64,000 nt of DNA from Euphorbia lathyris (Eukaryota > Streptophyta > Magnoliopsida > Malpighiales > Euphorbiaceae), in NCBI RefSeq assembly GCF_963576675.1, contig NC_088914.1, forward strand, positions 19,881,001 to 19,945,000, in the 5' to 3' direction. Shown one piece after another: positions 31,701 to 43,321 of the stretch (position 1 is the stretch's first letter; each line of letters opens with the position of its first letter). The notes under the pieces are model-generated. The model made no database searches. It was given only the letters and a program-made list of their open reading frames with translations, and was not told the origin of the DNA. The translations under genes and the position numbers were made by a program.

Positions 31701-32426
31701 AGGAGGGATTGCAATTTCGTATGGAAACCGTATATTGCGCCCTCACACTCGTTCACTTGTTAGCGGGAGCTTTTATAGGGCCTACCGACTCATGATAGAT
31801 TAATCAGAAGGGGGTGTCAGATTGTCTCGTGTTGTTGCCTGTGCGAGGAATCCTCTGAATCAGCTAATCATTTGCTGATATCCTGCAGATATGCGCATCA
31901 GTTCTGGCGAGGAATAGGCAGTTTATTCGGGCGTTCGGTGTACACGGATGAGTTCGCGGTTAAGTTTGTTCGGGAGGCGTCCCACCGAAATTTTAGTCCT
32001 CAGGTCGTTGCGTTATGGTGCTCTACGATTGTCCATGGCTTCTGGGTCATTTGGTTCACACGGAATCAAGTTCTGTTCGAGGGAGAGAAACCTAACATTA
32101 TAATTATGTTCAGAAGGCTCTGGGGGCTGGTTCGGGAATCTGGTGGAATTGCGTCGGGTACCATGTGGAACTCGGTGGTCGAGTGCGGCATTTTACAGGA
32201 TCTGGGATTGCAAATCAAGCGGAACCGTGCGCCGAGGATCATCCCAATTTGTTGGCAGGGACCACCGCCGGGTTGGTGGAAGGTGAACACGGACGCCTCC
32301 GTTGCTGGTTCGCCGGTCATGGCTGGTTGCGGAGGTATTTTCAAGCGGGAGAATGGAGCCTTCGTGGGAGCTTTCGCATTCGGGTTAGACTATCAGTTCG
32401 CATATATTGCGGAGCTGTGAGCAGCT
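28760..32426 (+). pseudogene. LINE ORF2: endonuclease remnant, RT, start of RNase H
   Basis: The N-terminal half of the endonuclease (the usual WNCRG start) is missing; the remnant has QWLTIGDFNAILGANEKTG and, after a frameshift near 29110, SRLDRALVSHELTNGW with QSDHSP. RT: SSPGPDGFTGAFYQEFW, YRPIAISNFSYKIITKLLAE, GFIRGRSIHQGI, KVDIRNAFDTLNW, GVRQGDPLSPILF and YADDVLLF (catalytic Asp pair near 30690). A 29-bp tandem duplication (repeats at 29921-29943 and 29950-29972) breaks the RT start. Connection region: WKPTASGKFTPKYSM. RNase H begins WWKVNTDASVAG and stops at 32426, where the LTR element is inserted; it resumes at 39046. Confidence 0.85.
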
Positions 32427-32431
32427 ATCAC

Positions 32432-34266
32432 TGATGCGTGGCGCCTAGTGTAGAGCTTTTTTGATAACGACTAAATGTGTATTGCGGTGAATGTGCTATG
32501 AATATGGATATGATCTTTTAAATGTTCTAACTCCACTAGACACTACGACTACTTAGGGGCAAGTGTACCCCGTCGTATCAAGTAATAATCTGGTTAAGAC
32601 CGGGTATCGAATCCACGGGATTTATAATTACAAGTATTAGACGACTCGGTTTCGTATGTTATTTAAGCGGTGATTACTTTGGGGTAAAGTAAGACACAAC
32701 TACACACTATCCCTAACTATTGGCGACATAGATTTATATAGCTAAAACCCTATGAAGTAGGATGAATAACGATAAGTTATAACCACGATAAATAACGACT
32801 CTAAATATATACGGATAATAATTTACTCTCGTAAAGATGACTAAGTGTAGTAGGACCGACCCGTGAAGCACTTAGACTACGTGATTCCTAGTCAAGGCAT
32901 GTCTAATGCGGGGGAATTAGAAACTAGGGCCCGTAAGTTCCGTGGCTTATCAATTCCTACGGTTTCCGGCTTGTCACTTCCGGTAAGGCAACACCTATAT
33001 AACTCCCTAAGGATAGCCCAAATGGCGGTGGAAATCGCGTTCTCCTACACAATAATCAATTACCAATAACAAAATAAGTAATAAACATTAACACGTAAAG
33101 GGAAATAGAGATTATGAATCATAAATTATAAATATGGAAAATGAATAGATGAAATACAACCAAGCCTAGTACATAGGAAGAGTACAAGCTAATTAGCAGG
33201 TAAAAAAGGAGAATCCGCCCTTGGAACTAGCTAACCGGACTCAAAGCCGTCTCCTAGGTCGTGGAGGTGGAACTCTCGAGCTTGGTGACGAGTGGTGGAA
33301 CGGAACTTCGATGGAATGCCGGAACAACCGAACAAGCTCTCGAGGGGGAGAGTTTAACTACAATATCTGAATCTTAATTACAATAATAAAAAAGAGTATA
33401 GTTTTGCTCTCTAGTGTGTAATTGGTATCAAATGGAGTTCAAGAGCTTCCTATTTATAAACATCAAGCAAGGGAAATGTTGTAACTTCACAAAGCACAAG
33501 TATGTAGCAACATTATTTGGTGCAGAAATCCCATGATACGCCCCACGTAAGGTGGTCTATGCCCCGCGTAAGTGCCCATTCCGTCAGAAATCTCCTGCAT
33601 GTGGACCAATTCCATGTCTTGTTGTCTCAAGCACGCCCTGCGTAGCTGAAATACGCCCCGCGTGTTTGAGTCTCTGAAGTTTTATTGCTTGAATTGGAGC
33701 TTTTTACGCCGTGCCTAGCTGAAGCATGCCCCGTGTAAATGAGTCTCTGAGCTTTTATCATTGAGGAATTGCCTGGTACGCCTCGCGTGTATGGTGATAC
33801 GCCTCGCGTACGAAGAGTTGACTCAAGGAGATAGTGCAGTCTGACTTTCAGGATTAGGCCAATTATTTCCGACATGTGTCATACGCCCCGCGTAGGGTGG
33901 CATACGCCCCGCGTAGGGTGGCATACGCCCCGCGTATGCTGAGTCAATTCCACATGGCGTCTGCGGATAAGGCAATTATTGCTGACACCATGTTTCACGC
34001 CCCGCGTAAAGGATGAGACGCCCCACGTATTTGAGTAGATTTTTGCTCCTTGCTCGTACCTGAAATACAAATCTTACGAGCCGAGTTAGCTTGACGTTTT
34101 TATTTCCTAAACTAATCAAAAACACGGAAAATTAACTGAAAGTACGAAATTTATTTTTATTTCTTTATTTTATCAAAACGCTTTATTTTTGTAATTAAAC
34201 TTATTTATTTTATCCAAAATCAACCCGTAAATCACGCTAAAAGATAGGGGTAAAATACCCCTATCA
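32432..34266 (-). repeat. 3' LTR of the LARD-like element
   Basis: TGATGCG ... CCCCTATCA on the plus strand. TATA box on the minus strand at 33460-33449 (TTTATAAATAGG). Upstream of it in U3 (33534-34030) are about 13 degenerate copies of TACGCCCCGCGTA, which has dyad symmetry. ORFs inside (32863-33069, 33627-33875, 33879-34070) are by-products of these repeats. Confidence 0.92.
33534..34030. repeat. Array of dyad motif TACGC-N3-GCGTA in U3
   Basis: About 13 degenerate copies of TACGCCCCGCGTA, mostly in pairs about 20 bp apart. Three are exact and in tandem with a 21-bp period (33882, 33903, 33924). The array lies 75-570 bp upstream of the TATA box on the coding strand. The corresponding array in the other LTR (about 38359-38806) has about 11 copies and lacks two of the tandem units. 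Confidence 0.8.
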
Positions 34267-34290
34267 AACCTCCTCGGACTTTAAAGTTTT
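34267..34290 (-). promoter_or_regulatory. Polypurine tract of the LARD-like element
   Basis: The minus strand reads AAAGTCCGAGGAGGTT immediately before the LTR start TGATAGGGG. Confidence 0.65.
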
Positions 34291-36035
34291 ACTTGTCCTC
34301 AAGTAAAAGAAATCGAAAGACAAGGGATTGAGATTATTAAGAAATAAACTGTCGGTTGGTTTTACCAAGTACGTGATTTCAAAGTTAAAGTTTTATGAAA
34401 AGTTTTCGGTAAACACCTACGCAAACAATCGAGTGACCAAAACTTATTTGAAACCTCCATGATCAAAATTAATAGGCAATATTAACGGGGGTTGATTATC
34501 TTTTGAGAACCCGATAGTACCTCACCAATGGATTTCACTCTTACGCTCAAACTTTGGTGGGTCGGTGTTTTAGCACTCTTCTTTACACTTACCCGAGATC
34601 ACTTTGAGTTTGCATTTTCATCCGGATTTTTCCTCCTATGTTATGGTTTTAGACAATATTAAAAATGAACCCGGAGGGGGGTTGTAATGTGTGTGGCTTT
34701 TTAGTGGTTAAGTTTTGGAAACTCGAGTTTAAATATCATTTTGGTGATCGCACCGTATTTTTATTTTGGCCTTAGCGAGTTCATAAGATATACTCGAAAT
34801 TGCTCGGGTGGACCTTGAGAATGCCTTTTGCTCTTTATTGTATTTTTCTTTTCTTTTTGTTTTGAGAGCGGCACAAAAACGATTTCGAGGGTTTAAGGTG
34901 TTTACTTATCAAGGCTTTGGCTCATTTCGGGTGCGACTTGATTTTTGTTGGTATTTAATCAAGAGAAAAAGGGTTAAATGTTAAAAAAGGGTATTAAAAA
35001 CAAAGACGTTGGTTAATAGGCTCAAATGGGGTTTCCTAGAGGTTAATGAAAACGAGAAAAATAAGTTAAGAAAAGAATTAGACTAAGTGAGTTCGTTTCA
35101 TCATCTATTGCCATTTTAACCAAAATAAGTGTACTAATCCCGGCATTAGGTGCAAACTCTATGAGTCGAGTGAAGTCAAAGCTCTCGAAAATTGTGAAAG
35201 AAATAGAGTTCTCATACGAACTCTTTTAGGCTCAAAAATATCTCACAAAAGATTCGAGTTTAAATTGTGTACTATCGAGTCTTCGCTAAATTTTCAAACA
35301 TCCCGTTTTTATTGCCTTTTTAAATTTCATTATGGAGATGACTTATGGGTTAGGACTCAATGCTTTTGTTTGGTACGAACCTAGGCTTTGCATGAATTCT
35401 ATAACTTCAAAATTAAGACTAAAATTTCTTACTAAAACCGATCCTTTGTGTTCCGACTGTATTTACATTTAAGGACAAACAACGGAACATTTAAATAATT
35501 TCCGAGGGAGGTTAGTGTGTCGGGAAAAATTTTAGGGATCAATAAATTAGTTTAATTATTTTGTTGTTTATTTGATTTTTATTTTTGTTTTTGTTAGTGC
35601 AAAACAAACTGAATGTGCGAGGTTGCACGGCCCTCCGTGTTATTAAAATGATGTCTATTCCAAGGACGTCGCAAAAGAAAAGAAGACAAAAACAAAAAGA
35701 AAGATAGAATTTAAATTGAAAGATAGAGGGTTATCTACCTTATCCCTCCTCACACTTAAAAACGCAATAAGTTCCAACATTGCGAAATAAATTTGAAGCA
35801 CAAAGTGTAAAGAAAACGAGTAAGGTAGAGAAGACTCCCTGAAACATCTTCCGATGGTGGTGGATATGACATGTCTCCCGATAGTAATGACGTGTGAAGT
35901 GTTCGAGGCATCAACTCTCGAACTCGGTTGGTATTTATTTAAAATATGAAATTTAAAATTTAAATTGGGTGTAAGATTATTCACGTAAATATTTTTATTG
36001 ATTTGTTAATTTATATATATTTTTTTGCATATATA

Positions 36036-36086
<51 letters not shown>

Positions 36087-36805
36087 TGTTTTTTTATTAA
36101 GAAAAAAAAACTAGAAATTTCAACTCGTTACGGCCGGCGGGCGTCGCGCAGCGGCGGTGCCCAGCGCTGCGCGCGGGGCGTGCTGCCGCAGCGGCCAGCA
36201 GCACTTTTTTTTTTTAAAACAACATATGTATATTATATATATTCCAAAAAATAAAATAAAATAAAAATAAAATAAAATAATTTTTTTCATTTTTTTTTAT
36301 TTTAATTTTTTTTTTCCAACGTCAATACTTACGATTCTCTTCCAGATCGTCCCACCGAATTGACACAAAATTACACGAACACCTAATAAAATGTAAGAAA
36401 AAATAATTAAGCACACAATAATAACTTAAAAGTAAATTAAAGACATAAAATTAAACTTTATTCGAGCTTGGGTTACCTCCCAAGAAGTGCTACTTTATAG
36501 TCGGTGAGCTCGACTTAGAATTCCTCTTAGGTGTATGCTTCCATTCGCGTTAGAAATGCAAATTCTTGAATAAACAATCCGTACCTACAAAACGAGTTGT
36601 TAGTTTCGAAGAAATTTAGTGAAAACCAAAAGCTATACTTTAAGAAATTATTGAAGAGTTTAGTTTGCTCCCTCTTTGACTCTTTTGGTAGTTCAAAAAG
36701 AGTGAAATATTCCGAGTTAGAATGAACCTCAAACTCTTCTAGTTTTGAATTCTTTTCCATGGGTTCACACGCAATCGGTGCATCGATTAGGATCTCCGGC
36801 TCCTC
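34291..36805 (-). other. Noncoding interior of the LARD-like element
   Basis: No transposon protein domains on either strand. It holds a (TA)n tract at 36028-36083 followed at 36129-36206 by an abrupt patch of about 80 bp, very rich in G and C, with repeated GCAGCGG/GCGCGG words, then AAAATAAAATAAAAT repeats. The short ORFs 35655-35984, 36003-36254 and 36527-36760 lack any family resemblance. Confidence 0.6.
36028..36083. repeat. (TA)n microsatellite
   Basis: About 28 TA units with one interruption near 36042. Confidence 0.9.
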
Positions 36806-37141
36806 TCAGTTGAGACAACCTACATCAGTTGGGGATTCCTCTTGAGAGAGCTCAATTAACTCGAGCTCCACATTTTGATCACCCGGATTGGCGTCTCTAA
36901 TTGATTCGTCCGCGGTTGAATCGATACGAGACTTCAATCTAGCGATTTGATTTCCCAAATCCCTACAAAATGCCTCAGTGTTAGATAATCTCACATGAAT
37001 ATCTTTAAGCATAGAGATTACCACATCGAGTTGCGAGGTTGATTGTTGGTGCGAACATCCGTCATCCTTGTGGTCATCCCACATATGACGAATATGAGGC
37101 ATCATACCATGGAAAAAATCATTAGTAACAACACGAAACAA
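36806..37141 (-). CDS. Small ORF near the 5' LTR, 111 codons, possible gag relic
   Basis: Starts about 100 bp downstream of the PBS, where gag would begin. The sequence has a hydrophilic, probably helical middle (DVVISMLKDIHVRLSNTEAF) and an acidic tail (LELIELSQEESPTD). I see no zinc knuckle or capsid motif. It may be the last trace of gag or a small protein of its own. Function unknown. Confidence 0.35.
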   Translation of the reverse strand: MFRVVTNDFFHGMMPHIRHMWDDHKDDGCSHQQSTSQLDVVISMLKDIHVRLSNTEAFCRDLGNQIARLKSRIDSTADESIRDANPGDQNVELELIELSQEESPTDVGCLN

Positions 37142-37230
37142 AATAAATTATTCACAAAAAGAAAGTAATATTTACAAAAGCTTAAAGTAACAATAAAACG
37201 TTTTTGTCTAATATTGCAAGAAATTATAAA

Positions 37231-37248
37231 TCCCCGGCAACGGTGCCA
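37231..37248 (-). promoter_or_regulatory. Primer binding site, tRNA-Asp type
   Basis: The plus strand TCCCCGGCAACGGTGCCA differs at one position from the 3' end of plant tRNA-Asp. The minus strand therefore carries the PBS, separated from the LTR by 6 bases (AGTTTT). Confidence 0.85.
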
Positions 37249-37254
37249 AAAACT

Positions 37255-39045
37255 TGATGCATGGCGCCTAGTCTAGAGCTTTTCTAATAACGACTAAATG
37301 TGTATTGCGGTGAATGTGCTATGAATATGGATGTGATCTTTTAAATGTTCTAACTCCACTAGACACTACGACTACTTAGGGGCAAGTGTACCCCGTCGTA
37401 TCAAGTAATACTCCGGTTAAGACCGGGTATCGAATCCACGAGATTTATAATTACAAGTATTAGACGACTCGGTTTCGTATGTTATTTAAGCGGTGATTAC
37501 TTTAGGGTAAAGTAAGACACAACTACACACTATCCCTAACTATTGGCGACACAGATTTATGTTGCTAAAACCCTATGAAGTAGGATGAATAACGATAAGT
37601 TATAACCATGATAAATAACGACTCTAAATGTATACGGATAATAATTTACTCTTGTAAAGATGACTAAGTGTAGTAGGACCGACCCGTGAAGCACTTAGAC
37701 TACGTGATTCCTAGTCAAGGCGTGTCTAATGCGGGGGAATTAGAAACTAGGGCCCGTAAGTTCCGTGGCTTGTCAATTCCTACGGTTTTCGGTTTGTCAC
37801 TTCCGGTAAGGCAACACCTATATAACTCCCTAAGGATAGCCCGAATGGCGGTGGAAATCGCGTTCTCCTACACAATAATCAATTACAAATATCAAAACAA
37901 GTAATAAACATTAACACGTAAAGGGAAATATAGATTATGAATCATAAATTATAAATATGGAAAGTGAATAGATGAAATACAACCAAGCCTAGTACATAGG
38001 AAGAGTACAAGCTAATTAGCAGGTAAAAAGGGAGAATCCGCCCTTGGAACTAGCTAACCGGACTCAAAGCTGTCTCCTAGATCGTGGAGGTGGAACTCTC
38101 GAGCTTGGTGACGAGTGGTGGAACGGAACTTCGATGGAACGCCGGAATAATCGAACAAGCTCTCGAGGGGGAGAGTTTAACTACAAAATCTGAATCTAAA
38201 TTACAATAATAAAAAAGAGTATAGTTTTGCTCTCTAGTGTGTAATTGGTATCCAATGGAGTTCAAGAGCTTCCTATTTATAAACATCAAGCAAGGGCAAT
38301 GTTGTAACTTCACAAAGCACAAGTATTGAGCAACATTATTTGGTGTAGAAATCCCATGATACGCCCCGCGTAAGGTGGTCTACGCCCCCGTAAGTGCCCA
38401 TTCCGTCAGAAATCTCCTGCATGTGGACCAATTCTATGTCTTGTTGTCTCAAGCACGCCATGCGTAGCTGAAGTACGCCCCGCGTGTTTGAGTCTCTGAA
38501 GTTTTATTGCTTGAATTGGAGCTTTTACGCCGTGCGTAGCTGAAGCACGCCCCGCGTAAATGAGTCTCTGAGCTTTTATCATTGAGGAATTGCCTGGTAC
38601 GCCTCGCGTGTATGGTGATACGCCTCGCGTACGAAGAGTTGACTGAAGGAGACAGTGCAGTCTGACTTTCAGGATTAGGCCAATTATTTCCGACATGTGT
38701 CATACGCCCCGCGTATGCTGAGTCAATTCCACATGTTGTCTGCAAATAAGGCAATTATTGCTGACACCATGTTTCACGCCCCGCGTAAAGGATGAGACGC
38801 CCCGCGTATTTGAGTAGATTTTTGCTCCTTGCTCGTACCTGAAATACAAATCTTGCGAGCCGAGTTAGCTTGACGTTTTTATTTCCTAAACTAATCAAAA
38901 ACACGGAAAATTAACTGAAAGTACGAAATTTATTTTTATTTCTTTATTTTATCAAAACGCTTTATTTTTGTAATTAAACTTATTTATTTTATCCAAAATC
39001 AACCCGTAAATCACGCTAAAAGATAGGGGTAAAATACCCCTATCA
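37255..39045 (-). repeat. 5' LTR of the LARD-like element
   Basis: Starts TGATGCATGGCG and ends CCCCTATCA. TATA box on the minus strand at 38283-38272. The dyad motif array lies at about 38359-38806. Homologous along its length to 32432-34266. Confidence 0.92.
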
Positions 39046-39280
39046 ATCACCGCAATCAATCTAGCCTCATCAAAGAGCTGGAATAAATTGTGGGTTAAGA
39101 GTGACTCTACACATGTTGTTCACATTCTGAGGTCTAAATCACTTTCAGTTCCGTGGGTGATCAAGCAAGATTGGCTCAAATGTTTAAACAACATGGAATC
39201 AATGACGGTGGTTGCCTCGCATATATTCCGGGAAGGGAATCAGGTAGCGGACACTCTCGTTAACTACGGACGGTTGTAGA
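39046..39280 (+). pseudogene. LINE RNase H domain, C-terminal part
   Basis: Continuation of the ORF2 interrupted at 32426: ITAINLASSKSWNKLWVKSD (catalytic-site Asp at VKSD), then HIFREGNQVADTLVNYGRL and a stop. It belongs to the LINE at 27547-39633. The 3' UTR follows to 39633. Confidence 0.85.
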
Positions 39281-39650
39281 TCCGTTTTTGCTTCAAATTC
39301 TTGATAATTTGTAATAAGAAGAATAAGATGAATTTTATTTATCAAAAACCTTTCTCTAAAAAATGTTCAGAAAGTTTTATTTAGGATTGAGGATGAAAGC
39401 GCATTTTGAATCGTGGGATGTCTTGCCCCGGTTTTGCTCATCGGTTTTTCTTAGCAATCTAGGAGGCCGTACTAGCTATCGGTTTCGTTAATTCTTTTGT
39501 TTTCTTTCACATTCTTGTATTCTTTTCTTCTTTAGTTTTTCGGGCTTCGGGTTTGGAGATGCAGGCAGGGGTGCCAACCTAGTTGGGATGCTTGCACAAA
39601 GCTCTTCCGAAGTTTCCTCCTTTTAATAAAAAAAGAACGCGCATCAAAAT

Positions 39651-40463
39651 AATAATTTGTTGGGCCAATGGTCTGAAATTTAGAAAAAAAACAAAAATTA
39701 CATAAATAAAAAAACATATGAATTTAAACAAGTTAACACATCACTATAATTTAAACAAGTTAGAAAAACTAACGAGATATTTTATAAATTCAGAAAGCAA
39801 TTTGATTTTTTAAACCAAATTTAAAGTCTTGCATGATATATATTTTACCTTAAAATTTGTCCATATGTCTATTCATAAATTAAATACCTCAATTTTAGCC
39901 AATACAATTATTATTATGATTGGTTTTCTCAGAAAAGTCACTGAATAATGATCTAATGAAATATGATATCAATGTTGGTCTTGTTTGTTTATCGGAAAAT
40001 ATTGTGCAAGAAAGAAATTTAATGAGAAAAGAATCTCTCTTATTTAGAAGTCAATCATGTTAGAATTAGATCCATATATCATAACTGCAAAATCAAAACC
40101 CATATTAATTCATTGAGATCGAAAATAGAAGTGTAAAAGAGTCCATAGTGTAAAATGATTACACGAAAATGCAATCGACGATGGTAGATTAACCTTTTAG
40201 GACAAGAAGCAATTAACATATCTACAGGTGATACGGGAGGCTGCGGACTTATAATACTTTTACCTCGGAGATTATAACTCTCCCTCTTTATATAGATAAA
40301 ACCTAATTCTTGTCATTACTAATATGATCATTAAATTGGAATAATATATAATTAAGCTTATACCCATAATATTATATACACAGCTTAGGTCATAGACTAA
40401 ATTAGATCACTTAATGGACTAATATATGGTAGTTCATAATTTATAGTAATATCATGGTAAAAA
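39651..40463. other. Unassigned AT-rich DNA
   Basis: No gene or clear repeat. A stretch around 40190-40310 (GATACGGGAGGCTGCGG ... CTCTTTATATAGATAAAA) looks like LTR or leader debris but has no partner in the window. Confidence 0.5.
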
Positions 40464-41500
40464 ATATAATTAAGCCTATGAACTTTGCTACTTTAAAGAA
40501 CAAGTATCTAATCAATTATTTTTCCACATTAAGTCTTCGATCATTGATTTTATTATGGATCCAACCCGTTTTTAACTTTTTTTACCGAGTTTGGATGCCA
40601 CGCATTGTTAAGGGATTCAGTCTGCTGATACGACATTTTCACTACCGTGTGGACAAATAAAAAAATAAGTTTCTTAACTAGCATAGAGAGAAAGTAAAAA
40701 GTAAAAATAAATTACCGAAATCGATTTTCAGTAGGTTCTGTCAAGCTGCAAATCGAGTTTGGAAGAATAATGCTGGAAATAGATTTTGGTGTTAGGAAAG
40801 AAGGTCGATTTGGCGATTTTGATGCTGCAAATCGAAAAATGGGAAAGGAGATGACCGAGATTCGAAGATCGATTTATGTGATTTCTTTTTACTTTTTACT
40901 CTCTATCTCTCCTAATCAATAAAATTTAATTTTTATTTGTCCACATGTCACATGCCGAATCACCCTAACACACGTGCTATCCAACTTCGACTGAAAAGTT
41001 AAATAAGGGTCAGATCTATAACAAAATCAAAAATCACAGGTTGAATTATGGAAAAATAATTAGTCAAACTTGACAAGTTTTGCCTATTGGCACCCTGAAC
41101 TTTTTAAATAACCTATGTCACACTTATAGTTGCCTTTAAAAACCTGTCACACACCTATACTTGGCTTTAAAAACCTATCACACACCTAAAGTTGGCTCAT
41201 TCGGACCTTTTGGACACAAAATCGTGATCTGTCATCTTTGACAGACGAGGTCGCATGTGCGTGCTATTGAAAAAAGAAAATCGTATTAGTTCGTTTTGTA
41301 TGTCACGTCATATGTCAAAGATGACAAATCAACGATTTTGTGTGCAGGATGTCCTAATGAGACAACTTTAGGTGTGTGATAGGTTTTTAATGTCAACTAT
41401 AGGTGTATGATAGGTTTTTAAAGCCAACTATAGGTGTGTGATAGGTTATTTAAAAAGTTCGGGATGCCAGTAAACAAAACTTGCCAAGTTTGAAAGTGTA
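40464..41500. mobile_element. Two adjacent or nested foldback MITEs
   Basis: First element: arms 40500-40720 and 40890-41060 are inverted copies (AATTATTTTTCC, then ATTTTRTTATRGATC, then GTGGACAAATAAAAA, then AGTAAAAAGTAAAAA). Second element, about 41062-41496: arms share CAAGTTTTG and GAACTTTTTAAATAACCTAT, each followed by two or three repeats of a CACACCTATA/TAAAAACCTATCACAC unit. The second seems to have inserted in the right end of the first. Boundaries are approximate and no TSD was confirmed. The ORF at 40454-40660 is arm sequence. Confidence 0.65.
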
Positions 41501-42984
41501 AATATGTATTAAACCCGTTTTTTTCTTTTTTTTTTTTGCTAATATCATACATGCATGTAAAGCCTACGTTATTGATTTTAATCGGGTATATACACTAGAA
41601 GCTTCTTCGACAGATATTTGGTCTAATATAAAGAAATCCTGTTAATCTCATCTCTCGAATGATTTCCATTTTATGAAAAACCAGAAGAGACGATTCCCAC
41701 AATTAGGCTATCCACTTTTAGAACCTCTTTCTAGTTTCTAACATGCTTATGCAACTTAACCCCAAATTGTTAAAAGAATCAAACTCTTTTTAAGTTAAAA
41801 TTTGAACAAAACATGAAGTAAATAATTCCAAAAGGTAAAACTCCAAAGTCTCCAAAGGAGTATTTCTAATTTAATTCATGAAAAATATGCATTCAATAAA
41901 AAAGAAAGAAAGGTTTATATACTTTCTAAATCTGAGGTTTACATCAGACCCAGAACTCTCAATTTTTATTTTGTAAAAAACAACCTCCTACAGCTTCCAA
42001 AATCGCCCTTGAAGTAGTCTCCATGAAACAGAATCAAACTTTTTGGTTTTTCAACCATCAAACAACTATTCTGTCACACCCATTTTCAATAATTTATTCC
42101 GACTCCGTTACTCAAATTTATTTTTTTTGAAATTCCAACTCCAGATCTTTCCTTTGCATACGAGCTTTAAATATCAGCCTTTGTTTCGCTCCAATGCGAC
42201 CTCTACAGCCTTCGAAATCGAGCCCGAAAGTCCCACAAGATCATCATTTCCGTCCCAGGATCCTGACTTGAATGGTAAATTGCTGGTCAAGTCCCTGACA
42301 TCTCTAAATTACTCCAAATTCGTACAGATTTACTCGGACAACGCAACAACCCTCAAGACGAGTTTTCGAAGTTCCAGTCCTCATCTTCACGCATCCCAGC
42401 AACATTAAAAAGACCGGTTAATTTTATTTAACCTCGTATATATTTTTTTTACGACTTATTTATATTTCTAGTTTTAAAGTTATTGTTTGTTTAGTTGTAA
42501 TTTTCATGTTTTATACTTATTTGTAATACAAAAACATTGAAAAATATCTACAAAATCAATAAAAATATAAAAGAAAATTAAAAAAAATTATATCTTTGTG
42601 TCGTTTTATTGCTTTATTTTTTGTACTTATCTTAAAAATTGTGTTTCCGACCGATCTGTCAAGTAATATCGGGGTTCAAGACCGTTGTTTTTATTTTCAG
42701 TCCTTGTAATGACTGTCAATAGCTTTTCATTTAGAATTCAAGTAATTTATGCGCACTTTATTTATTTATTTTATTCAATTACCATTTTACCCTTTGAGAA
42801 TTAGCTTCTCTGACACGCTCATAATATTTTACCATTTTTAATCCCCGAAAATGCGTAGCAAGATTGAAAATTCGGATATTTCGAAAATATCGGCAACACT
42901 ATTATTATGTTGATTAGAAGACATTGCATGCTCTTAATTTCGTTTGAAGTTTGGATCGCCAGATTTTAAATGATTTGAAGCTTG
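41501..42984. other. Unassigned region with one unrecognised ORF
   Basis: An ORF at 42043-42408 (121 codons; contains FEIEPESPTRSSFPSQDPDL) has mixed composition, but I recognise no family, splice partner or promoter. Otherwise AT-rich with nothing recognised. Confidence 0.25.
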
Positions 42985-43321
42985 AATAGGCATAAGGTTT
43001 TTGGGGAAGTACCAATTTAGGTTTAACGTTCAAAATAGCACTAATATAGGTTTAACATTTACAATATAGGATCAATTTAGGCTTAACGTTTACAATATAG
43101 CATCAATTTAGGCCCAACGTACAAAATAGCACAAATATATGCTTAACGTTTACAAAATATACGAATTTAAACTTAACGTTTACAAAATATATACAATTTA
43201 AGCTAAACGTCATCATTAAATTAATCATATTATTTATATTTTTTCCTATTAACTTTATATGTTATCTTTTTATTTAGCTCTATATTCTTATTTATTATAA
43301 TACAATTAATTAGTATTCTTA
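42985..43321. mobile_element. Large foldback element, left part
   Basis: Starts near AAGGTTTTTGGGGAAGTA and carries about six tandem variants of CAATTTAGGTTTAACGTTTA. Its reverse complement is at about 58830-59150. The element is split at TAGTATTCTTA (43311-43321) by a LINE and continues at 58566. Confidence 0.75.

Larger units (their letters stand above)
32432..39045 (-). mobile_element. Non-autonomous LTR retrotransposon (LARD-like)
   Basis: LTRs 32432-34266 (1835 bp) and 37255-39045 (1791 bp). TSD ATCAC at 32427-32431 and 39046-39050. PBS complementary to tRNA-Asp at 37248-37231, polypurine tract next to 34266, so the element runs minus. The internal region is only 2988 bp and has no gag, protease, RT or integrase that I can find, only a 111-codon ORF. 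It must have moved using proteins from another element, probably a gypsy lineage with tRNA-Asp priming. The LTRs share most of their sequence; the left one is longer mainly because of two extra copies of a 21-bp unit. Confidence 0.9.
27547..39633 (+). mobile_element. L1-type LINE with tRNA-like 5' end, 17-bp TSD, interrupted
   Basis: Bounded by AGAACGCGCGTCAAAAT (27530-27546) and AGAACGCGCATCAAAAT (39634-39650), 16 of 17 identical. Before the right copy is an A-rich tail (AATAAAAAAA). Contents: tRNA-like head, ORF1, ORF2 (endonuclease remnant, RT, zinc-binding region, RNase H) and a 3' UTR (39281-39633). An LTR element (32432-39045) splits the RNase H domain. Without it the LINE is about 5.5 kb. 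ORFs are broken by frameshifts and stops. Confidence 0.88.

Noticed and set aside
33534..34030. CRISPR-like array in the LTR
   Set aside because: Plant retrotransposon context, degenerate dyad repeats at irregular spacing, no cas genes. It is a U3 repeat array.
36003..36254. ORF of Ile/Tyr repeats
   Set aside because: Translation of a TA microsatellite and the GC patch.
42043..42408. Possible host exon of 121 codons
   Set aside because: No recognisable family, splice partner or promoter; kept only as an unassigned region.
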